A stretch of 64,000 nt of DNA from Lepeophtheirus salmonis (lineage: Eukaryota > Arthropoda > Copepoda > Siphonostomatoida > Caligidae), in NCBI RefSeq assembly GCF_016086655.4, contig NC_052136.2, positions 57,900,492-57,964,491 of the forward strand, written 5' to 3'. Below, piece by piece: positions 50,850-62,271 of this stretch. Under the pieces are notes generated by a model. It made no database searches. It saw only the letters and a program-made list of their open reading frames with translations, and was not told the origin of the DNA. A program made the translations under genes and the position numbers. Each line of letters begins with the position of its first letter. The first letter of the stretch is position 1.

Positions 50850-51440
50850 AATATAATTGTTTTGGATTTTTCGCTTTATTTCAATGCTTCATAAAAAGTG
50901 TTACAATCTTCCGATTTAAGCCATGTATGCCTCATTTTGTTTCAAAACCTCTTGATTAACGAGAATCCAATTTCATAATGCCCTTCTCGTATAAGCTCTT
51001 GCCCCTATTTGCAAAAAAACTCCGACATCAATCTTCACATGACTTTATTGAGGCCAAATTTTATATCCGAAAGTGTACTGTCGATAGACAAGAACAGGTG
51101 AAAGGCACTTGGTGCCAGGTTTGTACTACATAAGCACTTACCATCCGAGCTCCCAGAGCTTCTGGTGCGTCTTTAGAGATGTGTGTCACTTGGCGTTCTT
51201 TTGATGAATTATTTTATCTCCTATTCACAAATGCTGGTTGCTTATGTTCCATCACCACATTCAAAACGATGGAATTGTTTACAGTAGAACACAGAATTGA
51301 GCAAAAACAAAAATTTGCTTGAACCACTGTTGTGCAAGACGAACCAAAAGAATATGGGCCTTGTATATATCGCAAATTTTTTGGTTGCTTGCGACGCTTT
51401 TCCCCCTTTCAGGTAGTAAAAATGTAAGATATGACGAATT
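50850..51440 (-). pseudogene. Mos1/irritans-type (DD34D) mariner transposase remnant
   Basis: Reading leftward from 51440, the N-terminus has a KGEKASQATKKICDIYKA helix-turn-helix and AQQWFK. After a deletion, the catalytic block reads IIHQKNAK, a stop, and then HTSLKTHQKLWELGW. The family has HQDNARPHTS, so the second catalytic Asp has become Lys (codon 51198-51200). In another frame NLAPSAFHLFLS matches the SPDLAPSDYHLF block, with the third Asp also changed. The C-terminus is recognisable as a YEKGI-like and RWQEVLKQNEAYMA-like tail near 50960-50910. At least three frames and many stops are involved, so it is inactive. Confidence 0.72.
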
Positions 51441-52140
51441 TTTTCCTTTGAGTCCTCCTAACTTGACGCACAGTAATTAACGACTGACCCGTCTAAGTGC
51501 AATACTGTCCTCCAAGAGTTTATAGTATACACTCTCACCTTTACAACACTTTATCGTATAATCCGATCTAACTAATAATGAACAGTATATACTTAGCTAA
51601 GATATGTATTTTCTTTGGTGGAGTGAAGACGTGCCAGTCTTTCATGATGCTTAAATAAATCTGAAAAGTGAAGCTATAGTTGTTTTTATAATTGAAAAAG
51701 TGAATATTTGGAATTCCGAAGTTATAATCGATTCAATTAGTGCTGACAAGTAGTGTATTGTGTTATTTGAGGCCTTTTAAATGAGGTTTTTATTCTTCTC
51801 ATAGGGTTTCTACTATCGGGAATCCTTTTTGGCATATTGTCTAGTAAAGATCGTCACCATCTTTTTATGTAACTATTCTTCATTTTTCTTCGCTCATTGT
51901 ACTCTGAATAAACACACATAAGAAAATCGGGAAGGGGTTTCTTATTCCTTTTCTTTTTTATTCTTTCCTTTTTTTGGATTAATATTTTTTTAAATAATGA
52001 CAAAATAACATGTGAAAACGTTGTGCGTATTGGTTCGATTTGACATATAGCGTAAAAGGGAACTAAGTTATCTCCCGTTTTCTTTGTAAATACCTATATT
52101 TATTTATCTTTGGTACAATTTTCGGTTCCTTGGCTCAATA
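51441..52140. other. Spacer without recognised features
   Basis: Nothing recognisable. Pyrimidine-rich near 51930-51975. Confidence 0.5.
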
Positions 52141-53410
52141 CATATAAAAGGGGATGGATATCCCACAGACGAAGAAGGATCCAGAAACCTCAATAATCAA
52201 GTTGATGAGTTTTTGGGTCCAGAGCTGCAAAAAGAACAAATCGACCGGGAAAATACCTGTCAAGAGGATTGTGACGACTCATTCGATGAGTTTCAAAATG
52301 AAATAACAGAAATCAACACTGTTATGAATGAAGGTAAAGATAAAAAGGTTGAGAAGACATCCTTATTCTCAGAGGCTGTTGGACAAAATAGAAAGGAAAA
52401 AAAGTCATTCCTTCATTGAAACATGATGGAAAGGACATGCAAAATTCAGGAAATAATTGTTTGAAGTTCTCGTTATTCGTCTGTGAAGCAAGTAATGGTA
52501 GAAGGGCCTCATTCCCACAAATGAGTCAACACAATGTTGCATGCATAGCTAGGGATGTATTAGGCTTTAATTTAATGGAGGTAAGATCTGTCACATGTGA
52601 GACACAGCATAGACCTGAAATAATTTTGATGAAGCCTCAATATCTGAATTCACTTGGGGGAAGGAATCAAATTTCCTTTGTTTATTGATCTGAAGGATAA
52701 GAAAAATAATTATTTTAAAGCACGAGTTGAATGTCGGGATTCTCGGACAGTTAGAGTAAAGATAGAACATTCAATATACGACAAAAAAATGCATGGGGTC
52801 GGTGACTTATGGCTGGCCATCTGTCCCAATTCATAAAGATAGAAGGCATTAAACTGGCACAACCGAAGCCCATGGATGCCCAGGACATGAAAAACTCTGC
52901 GATATTTCAACAATTTCCCATCTTTTAAAGCAACCCAGTTCCTCCTTAAACATTCTGTCGAGAGGAACCCCCAAAAATGTGCCTTCTTTTCTAAATATAA
53001 ATGGAGTTATTTATCAACTAGTGTTTGAAAGCATTGTTCTAAATGATTTGAATTTAGACGTGGCAGAACCAAATGCAAGCAAGTAACTAAGGGCCCAAAG
53101 GCATTTTGGCAGTAAATCAAAAGTAGGCTCTACTGCCAGGCAGACGGGCAAACAATCATCTTCAGGGAAGAGGTCAATTCCAAAAACTCTCCAAGTCTTG
53201 ATGGACAAGATAATGTTAATGAAACACCTGAAGAATCTACAAATCAACACAAGGAGATTGAAACTGAAAAGGAAGTTACGACCCAACAAGTTAAAATAAA
53301 TAAACCTGCAGACGACTTAGCAACAGAGACTCCGACTAATGAATCAAACGAGATGATTGCTGGGGAAGAAAAAAAAGAAGAAAAAAGGGCGGGCAATACG
53401 AAATTACTTT
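52141..53410 (+). pseudogene. Unrecognised coding remnant, possibly a retroelement ORF1/gag
   Basis: A succession of open frames on one strand reads as one broken protein of about 420 residues. The acidic start is GPELQKEQIDRENTCQEDCD then DDSFDEF. A basic hinge follows (GQNRKEKKSF), then a globular-looking part (SQHNVACIARDVLGFNLMEV, RPEIILMKPQYLNSL). After a frameshift near 52650 it continues as FPLFIDLKDKKNNYFKARVE, then RTVRVKIEHSIYDKKMHGV, and after further shifts RGTPKNVPSFLNINGVIYQL. The tail is a disordered Glu/Thr/Lys-rich segment (ETEKEVTTQQVKINKPADD, EEKKEEKRAG). That order (acidic N-terminus, basic linker, folded core, charged tail) fits a LINE ORF1 or gag-like product, but I see no zinc knuckle and do not recognise the family. 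A decayed host gene copy is also possible. It ends where a mariner tail begins, near 53410. Confidence 0.4.
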
Positions 53411-53700
53411 ATACTCAGCCTAATATATTGAAATTGATAATTTTTATATAAACATATTTTAGATATAAGAAAAAAAATGAACATTTTAACACAAAATAAA
53501 AACTCATATTGCCTGGACAAAGAGCATCCAATCTCTTTTGGAAGTTCTTGCACACAGCTTTGATATAGGGCTTGACCACTATTGCATATTGCTCATTGAC
53601 TGTGTTTTTCAGGGCATCAATAATTAATATTTCTTCCAAATATGCAGCCCGAAGGCATACTCCATAGGCTTAAGATCCGGGCTGTTTTTTTTTTTTTTTT
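53411..53700 (-). pseudogene. Mariner-like transposase C-terminal tail
   Basis: The minus strand reads a DLKPMEYAF-like remnant of the third-Asp motif near 53680 (the family has SPDLNPMDYAFW). The frame then gives LIIDALKNTVNEQYAI, and then YIKAVCKNFQKRLDALCPGN, the typical C-terminal helices of DD37D mariner-like transposases. Only the last third of the gene is present. It lies directly against the end of the plus-strand coding remnant, and a long T run closes its other side near 53684-53705. Confidence 0.68.
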
Positions 53701-54889
53701 TTTTTGATAAAATATCATTTGCTTCCATAAAATTAAAAAAAATTAGCCATTATTGCTGCTGAGTTTGATATTTTACATGCCTAGGTATATAATTTATTGA
53801 AAATAAAACAACAATAACTCACGATCAAATGATCTTAAATAATTAAAAGCCAAGGCCTTGTTTATTCTGGAATACCTTCCTTAAAGTGTTAATTTTGTAT
53901 CAGGATTTGATTATCTTATATGAATATAATCCCGTCTTTGGAATTTACAATTGTTTTTTTTAAAATAGGTTAATGAAAATGATGTTATGCTTTTATCAAA
54001 CTTTTTAATGAAAAGTAAATAAAATATTATTTAAAATAATCAAAAATACTGAAGAAAAATAACATATTAAAATTTCACAACAGTGTGATAAGTGCTATAA
54101 ATAAATATATAAATATTAGCTTTGAATATATTAAATTTTCTTAAGAAAAAAAAAGTATTATATATATATATATATAATTGTTAACGATAATTTCAAACGA
54201 TATATCTATCGTTTCTATCTGAAAAATATTTTATTAACCAATAGACATATTAGCTAATTTATTTGTTTTATATAATTTAAAACATACTTATCTACAAAAT
54301 TATTCATTAAATCATATGAAGATTGCAACCTAAATTCAAAAAATGCCGCTAAATTAGGAGTATGAGTTATGAGTGGCAGATACAATGTACATATATATGC
54401 AGAACTTTCCCAATCATTTAAATATCTTGACAGAAATGACGAAGGAGGTGAAGAAGAATTAAATACAATGTTTGCAAATGTGCATCTCTTTTATTTGTTT
54501 AATACTTATATGGATGAAATTATAAGTATAAATCAGAGCCATCGAAATGTCAATTTCACTTGTAAGTTTTGGTAGCCTGAAATGAAATGAACTTCCCTAC
54601 TTTTGGGATTAATTTTTGAATGCATGGGATAAAACCTTTAACGCCCTAATTAACATTTTCGAAACTTTTAATCTCACAGAACAAGAAAATGGATCATTTT
54701 GATAAGTTTAAAAGTTTAAATCTCCCAATTAGTATAATGGTGTCAAATCTATGGATAAAAATAATAATGTCCACCAGGATGATGATTTAAAAAACCCAGG
54801 AAAATGGGCATATATTATTAAATTATTAACCCAAATTTGAAGTACCTGTCAAAAAAGTTATTTTATTGTTTTTTATTCAACACGTAAAT
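53701..54889. other. AT-rich stretch with a TA microsatellite
   Basis: A TA run lies at about 54157-54176. The frame at 54369-54575 (68 codons) has mixed composition but no motif. Nothing else is recognised. Confidence 0.5.
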
Positions 54890-55770
54890 AAGAAATATAT
54901 TATTATAAATTTTTTCAATATATCCACTTTGCTTTTGATTTAAAGCTTCAATACGGTCCTTCAGAGCGCTACAGGAGTTACGAATATATTTTTGGGAAGC
55001 TTGTTTTGTTTAAGTACGTTCTAAAGGGATAATAATTGGATTGATTAATATTTCTCGCCCGATATCCCTTGTTAAAATAATCCATAGGATTTCAATCTGG
55101 TGAACAAGGCGGCCAAATTTCCTTAGGCCAAAATCGTATATTCAATACTGACAAATCCATTGTTTTTTGGAGGCCGACTGGGCGCAAACAAAAAAAAAAA
55201 CAGACTTTTTTCTCTTTGTTGTATTTTCTAAGAACTAACGAAATACCTGCTCCAGGATCGTGTTTATGTAGGTTTGAGAATTTCATTTTACTCCTTGATA
55301 TCTCGAAAAATTAGTTAAAGTATCTTTCCCTTGGATGGAACTATTGTCCTGACCAAGAAAAATGGAGGTTTGACAAGTCTAGTCATCATTTTCTGGAATC
55401 TTAGAGGTATATTTGCTTAGGATTCTATGTCCTTGATTACTTTTAATATTCTACTCAGTGAAAAGCTTTTTGTCCCCAGAAAACGAAATGTCCATCTTGT
55501 GTGACTTTATTTAGCAAGGACTCTTTGTTCTTGATTACTTTTAATAACCTCTACAATGAAAAGATTTTTGTCCCCAAACCCGAATTACCCATCTTTTGTG
55601 ACTTTATTATTAAGGTGGTTCGAAACTCTTTCTATTCTTTTCCTTATGGAATAGTCAGATAATTGATTTTGGTGTCTGGGTCTGTAGCAATTCATCTTAG
55701 GATCCTTCTTGACAATTACCGACATTGTACTAAGACTCATTCTCATTAAATATTATTTTCATCTATGGTC
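54890..55770 (-). pseudogene. Mariner-like transposase with an internal tandem duplication
   Basis: Reading leftward, a second helix-turn-helix survives (MSLSTMSVIVKKDPKMNCYR then RKRIERVSNHLNNKV). The first catalytic-Asp block follows (FGDKNLFIVEVI, where the family has FSDEKxFTVE). That block of about 97 bases is then repeated (55409-55505 and 55506-55602). After a gap the frame reads NIRFWPKEIWPPCSPD, the third-Asp motif, stops, and continues NPMDYF. The C-terminus is IRNSCSALKDRIEAL then GYIEKIY. The second Asp block is missing or unrecognisable. Frames change several times, so it is inactive. The missing N-terminal helix-turn-helix suggests 5' truncation near 55770. Confidence 0.72.
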
Positions 55771-56619
55771 ATTTCTTCTTGTGTCACAGCCTTTTCATCT
55801 CTGCTCACAGGGTAGCCCGTGAAGCAGAGAGAGATAAATTTTAGAAATCAGAGTGAAAAATTACTCAGCCTCAGTACCTCGGGCTAGGGATTTTGCAGGG
55901 CCTGTAAATATATGTTTTATGTACGAAATGAACATACATAAACATACTCAGATAGATTGACATCTTCCTTATATCTTTTATGTAATGATATATATGAAAA
56001 TACATTTCTTAAAGGATTTTTTATATTTACATTTAAAAAGAAATTCTTTTGAAACAGGAAAACGATGAAAATATTTCAAGAACGCTCTTTCACAATGAAA
56101 GCCTTATTACTAGATGTAATCATTATTAAACACATTATAATATTAAAAAAAAAAAAAAAAACGTAAGTAACCGCCTGTTTCAGAATTGGACAAGGAACAT
56201 CCAATCTTTCCTAGAGTAAAAATGATAGATCATCGTATAATGTATATTTTTAATAATATATATTTGATATTTGAAAGATAATATTTGTAAAGAAATAGAT
56301 TGTATGATCATTTCAAGGAATTAGGGCAAAAAGTAGATTTAGTGGTTTTAACTTTGTTAAGAGTAACTTGTGACACTAAATAATATTTATAAATATTAAT
56401 TACAATTATAGAACTCTCCAGTTGGCCAAACTCCCCCAAAAATCAATTTCAAATCAAAGGAAATACGGTTACGTTTATTGATATTTGATTTTGATTGAAT
56501 CTTGTCATGTTGGGGACTTTAATAGTGTGAATGGTCCCAAATATTACCTTTAATTTCACGTATTTCACATATTCGAATAAGCAAATTTATTGTGTTATCC
56601 TATATAATCAAGAATATAG
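55771..56619. other. AT-rich stretch, no feature seen
   Basis: An A-run lies at about 56145-56161. Nothing else is recognised. Confidence 0.5.
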
Positions 56620-56815
56620 TCTTTAGCCTTATCTTTAGATACATTTGTATCACTTTTTTTTCCTCGATTAACCTTTTTTTTTTAAAGTCTTTAAAATTTT
56701 CTTTTTACTTCAATAACCTTTTTTTAGAATACAAATCCTTAAGTTATTAAGATTATTTTTTTTTGGGGGGAGAGGGGGGCTTATACAGCCTCCCCTAAGT
56801 TTGCCCCTGCGTATT
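56620..56815 (+). repeat. Degenerate AT-rich repeat, terminal fragment E
   Basis: The right end, read on the minus strand, is ATACGCAGGGGCAAAC, then a GGGGAGGCTGTATAAGCC-like block and a G/T-rich run. It is similar to the termini of copies A, B and C. Only a short T-rich body is attached. Confidence 0.45.
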
Positions 56816-57240
56816 TTAAATAATAATTTAAAAAAATATTTGCCCCAATTTGTTTTCTATTTTTTCTCCCGCGTGCATCATATTATATAAACTCAAATCT
56901 TCAATTGTCAATATAATAAGAAGGTAAACAAAGGATTTCTTAAATATGATTAATTAAGTTGAAACATAACTATTATGTGGGTCAAACAAATGTAATTATT
57001 CCATATTGTACTTCTAAAACCGTCTAAAAATCAGCTATATTTAAAAACAGACGGTTAAAAATCAGCTAGATATATTTAATGGATCATAAATTAAGGAGTT
57101 TAAATTTTTTAAAGACTTCTTGATATATCCTTTTTCAAAGTTTCAGATGAACAATTGAGGCTGCTAAAACATTATAGTATAAATTTACTCCATCTAACCA
57201 AGGTTAATAGAAATACAAGATTAGATCATCATGTAATCGG
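56816..57240. other. AT-rich stretch, no feature seen
   Basis: A short local duplication (AAAATCAGCTA near 57029 and 57058) is the only structure seen. Confidence 0.5.
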
Positions 57241-57437
57241 CCTTGCTATAATTTTCAATCTGATGTATTGTAACGACGGCTGGGCAAGACAGGCAGACTT
57301 AACAAAACACGCAACCACTCATAGTCTATGACGTCACTATTCCTACAATTTTCAATTTAATGAGTCGTAACGACTGCTGGGTATGAAAAACAGATTTTGA
57401 CAAAACCCAAATCCACTCATACACTACGACGTCAATA
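57241..57437 (+). repeat. Tandem duplication of about 99 bp with TGACGTCA-like ends
   Basis: Two adjacent units, 57241-57339 and 57340-57437, share ATTTTCAATYTGATG, GTAACGACKGCTGGG, CAGAYTTNACAAAAC, CCACTCATA and a terminal ACGTCA. Unit 1 ends with TATGACGTCACTA, which contains the perfect palindrome TGACGTCA (57329-57336). Unit 2 has CGACGTCAA at the same place. No coding content. Confidence 0.8.
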
Positions 57438-59691
57438 TTAAAAGTGTGATGGAAGTCAACCATCAGTTGTACACGCGTTAACATATGACCTTGTATTTCT
57501 ATTAACCTGGCATCTAACCTAGAAATCTAATGTGAAGTGCATATCCATAAGGTATATTTTCTTTCTCTAGAAATGACCGAGGCGCGAACCTATGAACATT
57601 AATTTCCAGAAAATAATGTTTCCCGAGTGCGTTGTTCATGAGCTACGTCGATTCTATCGTTGTATTACTGCGGGATATAAAACGAAAATTAAAAAAATGG
57701 GATTGTTCTGTAGGAAAAAGGATTTGTATTTTTATAAACTTGTTTTATTATCTCTCAGTCAATATGGCCAAAATCAATTATGATGACGCGGTATAAAAAT
57801 ACACTTTGGATAATATATATAATTTTCCTTACAAAATACAAAAAGGATGAGGATGAGTTAAAATACTTTTATAAACTTCGAAATTTGTTTGATAACTGAA
57901 CGATTTATTATCCAACCCCATTCCCCCCCCCACCATTTTTTTGGGATTTTTTCTTCGTCATCTACTTTCAAAGGATAAGAAATCAATTTATTTTCAAGTG
58001 GTGTAAAGGAAAAAAAAATTCTAATCGAATCTTGGTCCAATTGCCTTACCTACTATAAAGTATTCTTATTTATTTTATATATATATTTTTTCGCCTTTTT
58101 TTCTTAATCTGATTGAGTTTGACATTCATTAATCTTATGTAAAATCTTATTTCTTTTGTGACAAATTTGATAAGAATGATTTTTCCCATTTGAAAATGAA
58201 TCCTCTTGGTTTTATTTCTCTTTTTCTTCTCTCCCCCGCCCCCCCCCCAAATGTTTTATTCTAAAAGCCTTTTTAAAATCTTAATGCGTTTTAATATTTG
58301 AAAAAAATTTGAAGATAATACATATCTATAGATTATAGAAATTCAAAAGGCATGATAATTTTATTGAGTTAATTTGTTTTTGCTTTAGGGAAAAAACAAA
58401 AATGTATTCAATTGCAGTCATAAAAACATTTCATGATAATTCGATTATAGAATAAATAAAGAAAAATGAGTAATATCACGCAACCTTGTATATAGACTAA
58501 AGTTATGGGAACCTCATTGAAACTGTAAATGAATTAAACTAATGATTATAATTATTATATCATTTAAAAAAATCAAAAACAGTTAATACAAACTCTTGTG
58601 GTACGTCATGATAAAGCCTAAGTATGTCTTGATTCAAAATCTCACTTATGCACCTATATATATATATATATATATATTAATTAATATACTCGACAACACT
58701 ATGATCATCAGATAGGAACAGGGTGCCTTTTTGAATAAGTTATAACTTGTAATTAAGAAAATTGTACAAATATTATGAATAATTTAAAGAGGATAATGAA
58801 ATGATTGAATATTCTTTGGATACAGTTGTTTATAAAAATGACAATTTTCAAAACGATAAAGTAATGAAACTTTTTCGACCTCCACGAGAAAGGCCCCACT
58901 TCTCTCAAAATCCCAAACTTGGTAGGTAGCTCGTGGTACTATACCCTTTATATGTCTACATATTGTTTACCTATTTAACTTCCATACTACATGAAGAGGA
59001 TGGTCTTGCACTATATATATTTTTTTTTTTTTTGAAGGGATTCAAATAAATTATTGTTTTTTATTATTGATTTGTTATAAGATCTTGATTAAGTGGTCTA
59101 ATATTAAACTACAATGGTTATTTTAACATTTAGTAATGCAATTCTGTATTGCTTTTTAATTTGTTTTAAATCTATGGGTAAATACATCAATTATTTTAAT
59201 GAAGACCTGTAAGAAAAGTAGGTGTTATGAGACGTAGAAATTGTATATTGTACAATTTTTTTTACATGTTACAATTTGAATAGAAATTGCAACTTGAACA
59301 CAATAAAGATATATAAATTATGGAACTATCGAATACTTCCAAATAATTTCAAATATTGATATTTCACAAGTGCATTCTGAGATATTCGATACATTACTAA
59401 TCTAAAAATAAAAGCAACGTTTATGCTCTATAAAAATTACGATCAGTGTTGATCTCAGAATATATGAAGCATATTAAAAAAGAAATGTATGTTATTTTTG
59501 TTTCTTATAAACTATGTCTCAAAATAAATGAAATATTGATTAATCAGTCTGTTTGTCTCTTTTTAATTCGATCGGATATACTTGCTACATAAAAAGTTTT
59601 AAAAGTACACAAAAAAAACAGATTTGGATAAAACAACTCTTTATAAGCACGTATGCTATTAGTACACCTCATTTTTAGTTCAAAAGCAGAG
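57438..59691. other. AT-rich stretch with a TA microsatellite
   Basis: A TA run lies at about 58655-58678 and C-runs lie near 57924 and 58240. The short frame at 57592-57783 (63 codons) is mixed in composition but unrecognised. Confidence 0.5.
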
Positions 59692-60452
59692 ATGAAAATA
59701 TTAAAGTCCGAACCCAGTCATGATTTGGAGGTAAGATCAGAGGCTATGGGTAGAATAAAGACTGGATCATCAATCAAAAACGTTGCTAGTGAAATGGATA
59801 TACCATACAGAACTGTTCAGAAGTGGTGGATAAGGTCCAAGAAAATGGATAGCATGAGTGAACGGAAGAAAATTCTGAGAACCAATGCAAAAATTATTAT
59901 TTTCAAATCTTTGGGGTAAAGGCATCAAAGCTGCAGCAAATGGGGTCGTCGTTTATCAGGGATTCGTGGAACGTGCTCCAAGAACACTGATAACATATAT
60001 CTAGGCAAAACTCTTTGTTGCAAGTCCTTCAAAAGGCAAAAAAACAACACTCAAAATAATATTTGTGATAGCCATGAGTTCTCGAAATTGGCCAGGAAAA
60101 TGATCCTGAAGATTGCAAAATTTTTGTCTTTAGTGACGAGTCACCCTTTCCCCTGTTTTAGATCTTAAATAAGCAGGTAGATCGATTTTGGGCAAGGTTA
60201 AATGGCTAAAAAACCAAAATATTCAGTTTTAAGGAAAGGAGGTGTGGCCAGGCAATTGCCCAAATATCACCCCAATTGAAAATCTTTGGTCACTTTTGAA
60301 AGAAAGGGTTGAAAGTCTGCATTCTGCTCATTGAAATTTGAAAGAGTTGGAAAACATTCTAAAGAGAGAGTGGAACAAAATTCCTCTGGTGACTCTTCAA
60401 AATATAATTTATTCTATGCCTGGTCTTCTAAATTCAAAAGTTCTTAGAATGT
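59692..60452 (+). pseudogene. Tc1-like transposase remnant
   Basis: The ATG at 59692 opens an N-terminal paired-like helix-turn-helix: KSEPSHDLEVRSEAMGRIKT, then SSIKNVASEMDIPYRTVQKW. This is typical of Tc1 relatives, and the frame stops at 59917-59919. Further along, in other frames, the first catalytic Asp block FVFSDESPFPLF and RFWARLNG survive (about 60122-60205). After a deletion comes VWPGNCPNITPIENLWSLLK (Tc1 has WPGNSPDLNPIENLW; the Asp is Asn here), then KELENILKREWNKIPLVTLQ and IIYSMPGLL to a stop at about 60452. The block with the second Asp is gone. Neither terminal repeat was found. Inactive. Confidence 0.8.
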
Positions 60453-61185
60453 AGTCCTCAATGTAGATACCCTTAGTGGCAAAAAGAGCTTCCAGGTGGC
60501 GGCAGAATGCCTGCCACCCGCTGTGGATGTAGTCCTCTATCATGGCGTCCCAATACTGGAGGACAGTAGCTTTGAAGGCCTCGGTGGTTTTATGACAGAG
60601 ACTGCATGCCTTCCTCTAGACATGCACCCAAAAGTTGTAGTCATGGGGTTGGGCATCAGGGCTATAGGGGGACCAAAAGTGTCAAAAAAGAGTTCAAAAT
60701 ACTAATTTAAAACTAATTCAAAAGAGTCTATCAACGAATGAGATAGGTTTCTTCCGTTGCTGGTGAGTAAAGTTCCCTGTTTACCCTCAGAAGGCTCTTT
60801 TCACTCACTTTTTTGATAGCTTTCTGGAGAGTATGGTGTAAAATTCAAAGATATCTTGCATGGGGCCACATCAACTTGAAGGGACTGGGCTGGGCTGATT
60901 TAATTTACTCATGCTGATCCAGTTTGGTCTTTTCCATAGAGCACTTCCTCCTTTCCAACGTTTCGTACTTGCTGATGTCGTAAACGGTGGTCCTGGAGAC
61001 ACTAAACTGCTTGGAGTGTTCAAGTATCATTTTCTCTACTTGTACGTAAGCTAAGGAGCTAAGGCTTATTTTGTTTTGTAACTAATTGCTTATGTTTTAA
61101 TATATAGAAATATAAATTAATTTCAATCCCTCAATTTTAATTAATTATTGAATTAGTATTGTTCAGATTTCAATGGATCATCCAG
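60453..61185 (-). pseudogene. Mariner-like element, internally deleted, abutting Tc1 tail
   Basis: The right end and leader (ending 61185 before a TA, CTGGATGATCCATTGAAATC read inward) match the element at 2506-3735. The minus-strand start at 61030 opens MILEHSKQFSVSRTTVYDIS, the first helix-turn-helix. The reading then degrades through a second helix-turn-helix linker to about 60730. It then jumps to the end of the gene: PPYSPDAQPHDYNFWVHV (third-Asp block, about 60620-60680), then FKATVLQYWDAMIEDYIHSG, LEALFATKGIYIED. The first and second catalytic blocks are deleted. A stop lies within the WVHV-RKA region. The left terminal repeat is missing; the tail runs directly into the tail of the Tc1 copy. 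Confidence 0.78.
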
Positions 61186-62141
61186 TACAAGGTATTTGAT
61201 ATTTGACAAATCAATGTGTAATAAACAGAAGCATTATTAAAGAATGTTTTCTTTGTGTTTTTTAAGGCATTGACTTCAATTGATATTGTATTATTAAATA
61301 AGTTATGCAAAATGTAAATTAGGATATTTATATATAAAAGGGACAAATAACTTTATTTAATCTATGAATGACAATTGATGTAGTTTTTTATTTATTATTC
61401 AAATATAATTCAATTTTGCATTTCTGTACAAAAAAAGGAATCTGGACATATGTATAAGCATTGCTGGTTCCATATTCAAGATTTAAAAAAATGCCTTATT
61501 TACAATTTATATTATCGCAGTTATAGTGCATTATTCATTTGATTGTGATGTTTCTATTCTAACCTATGGAAAAAAAAGTTAAATTTCATTTTTTGAAGTT
61601 TTATATATTGGAATCAACATTCATTAAATTTACCTTTAAAGTTGATTTGACCAAAGATTGAAGCTTGTTTCCACCTATTTAAACGTCGCTTTGTAATCTT
61701 TTGATGTAATTCTAAGGCCATAATTAAAAGGTTTTTTTAATTTTTAAGTCAATACAAAAAAAATTCCTTCTTTAAAAAAAATAAAAGGCTTCCTGTGGAA
61801 GAAATATAATTGTTGATGGAAAAAATTATTACAAAAATGTAATTCTCATAAGATTTCATAAAAACCTCCTTCTATATGAAAAGTCCCTAAGATATAAAAA
61901 AAATTACAACGTGACTCTTATGTAATGACAACCAACAAACCTTTAGTATGTATATCTTCATTTTCGGATTAATCATAAAATGAGAAAAAGAGTAATTACT
62001 TTTACTTTTAACCATTCATCTATATTTCTACATCAATTACCTTATAAAAAAATTCAAACAAATTATTAATAGGATAAAAAAAATAGAAAACATGTCATAA
62101 TTGAAAAAAACATGTTTTATTTGTAATAAATAATATAGGTG
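61186..62141. other. AT-rich stretch, no feature seen
   Basis: Nothing recognisable on either strand. Confidence 0.5.
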
Positions 62142-62271
62142 CAGTGGTTCTCAAGGGTCATCCAAAATTTTATATAGCATGATTGGAAAAATTTAAAAGT
62201 TTTTAATAACTGTATGGATAACTTAAAATTTTCTGAGTAGATACTCAATATAAGAAGTTTGAGAACCACTA
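62142..62271. mobile_element. hAT-like MITE (about 130 bp)
   Basis: The left end CAGTGGTTCTCAAGGGTC faces a right end that reads inward TAGTGGTTCTCAAACTTC. CAGTGGTTCTCAA is a well-known terminal inverted repeat of hAT-family (Charlie-like) elements. The interior is AT-rich and non-coding. I could not see a clean 8-bp target duplication. The 95-codon minus-strand frame across 62117-62404 is AT-driven and contains this element, so I do not call it a gene. Confidence 0.6.

Noticed and set aside
52710..53289. Minus-strand frames over the ORF1-like remnant
   Set aside because: The plus-strand reading is longer, continuous in style and has charged disordered tails typical of real protein; the minus frames look like shadows.
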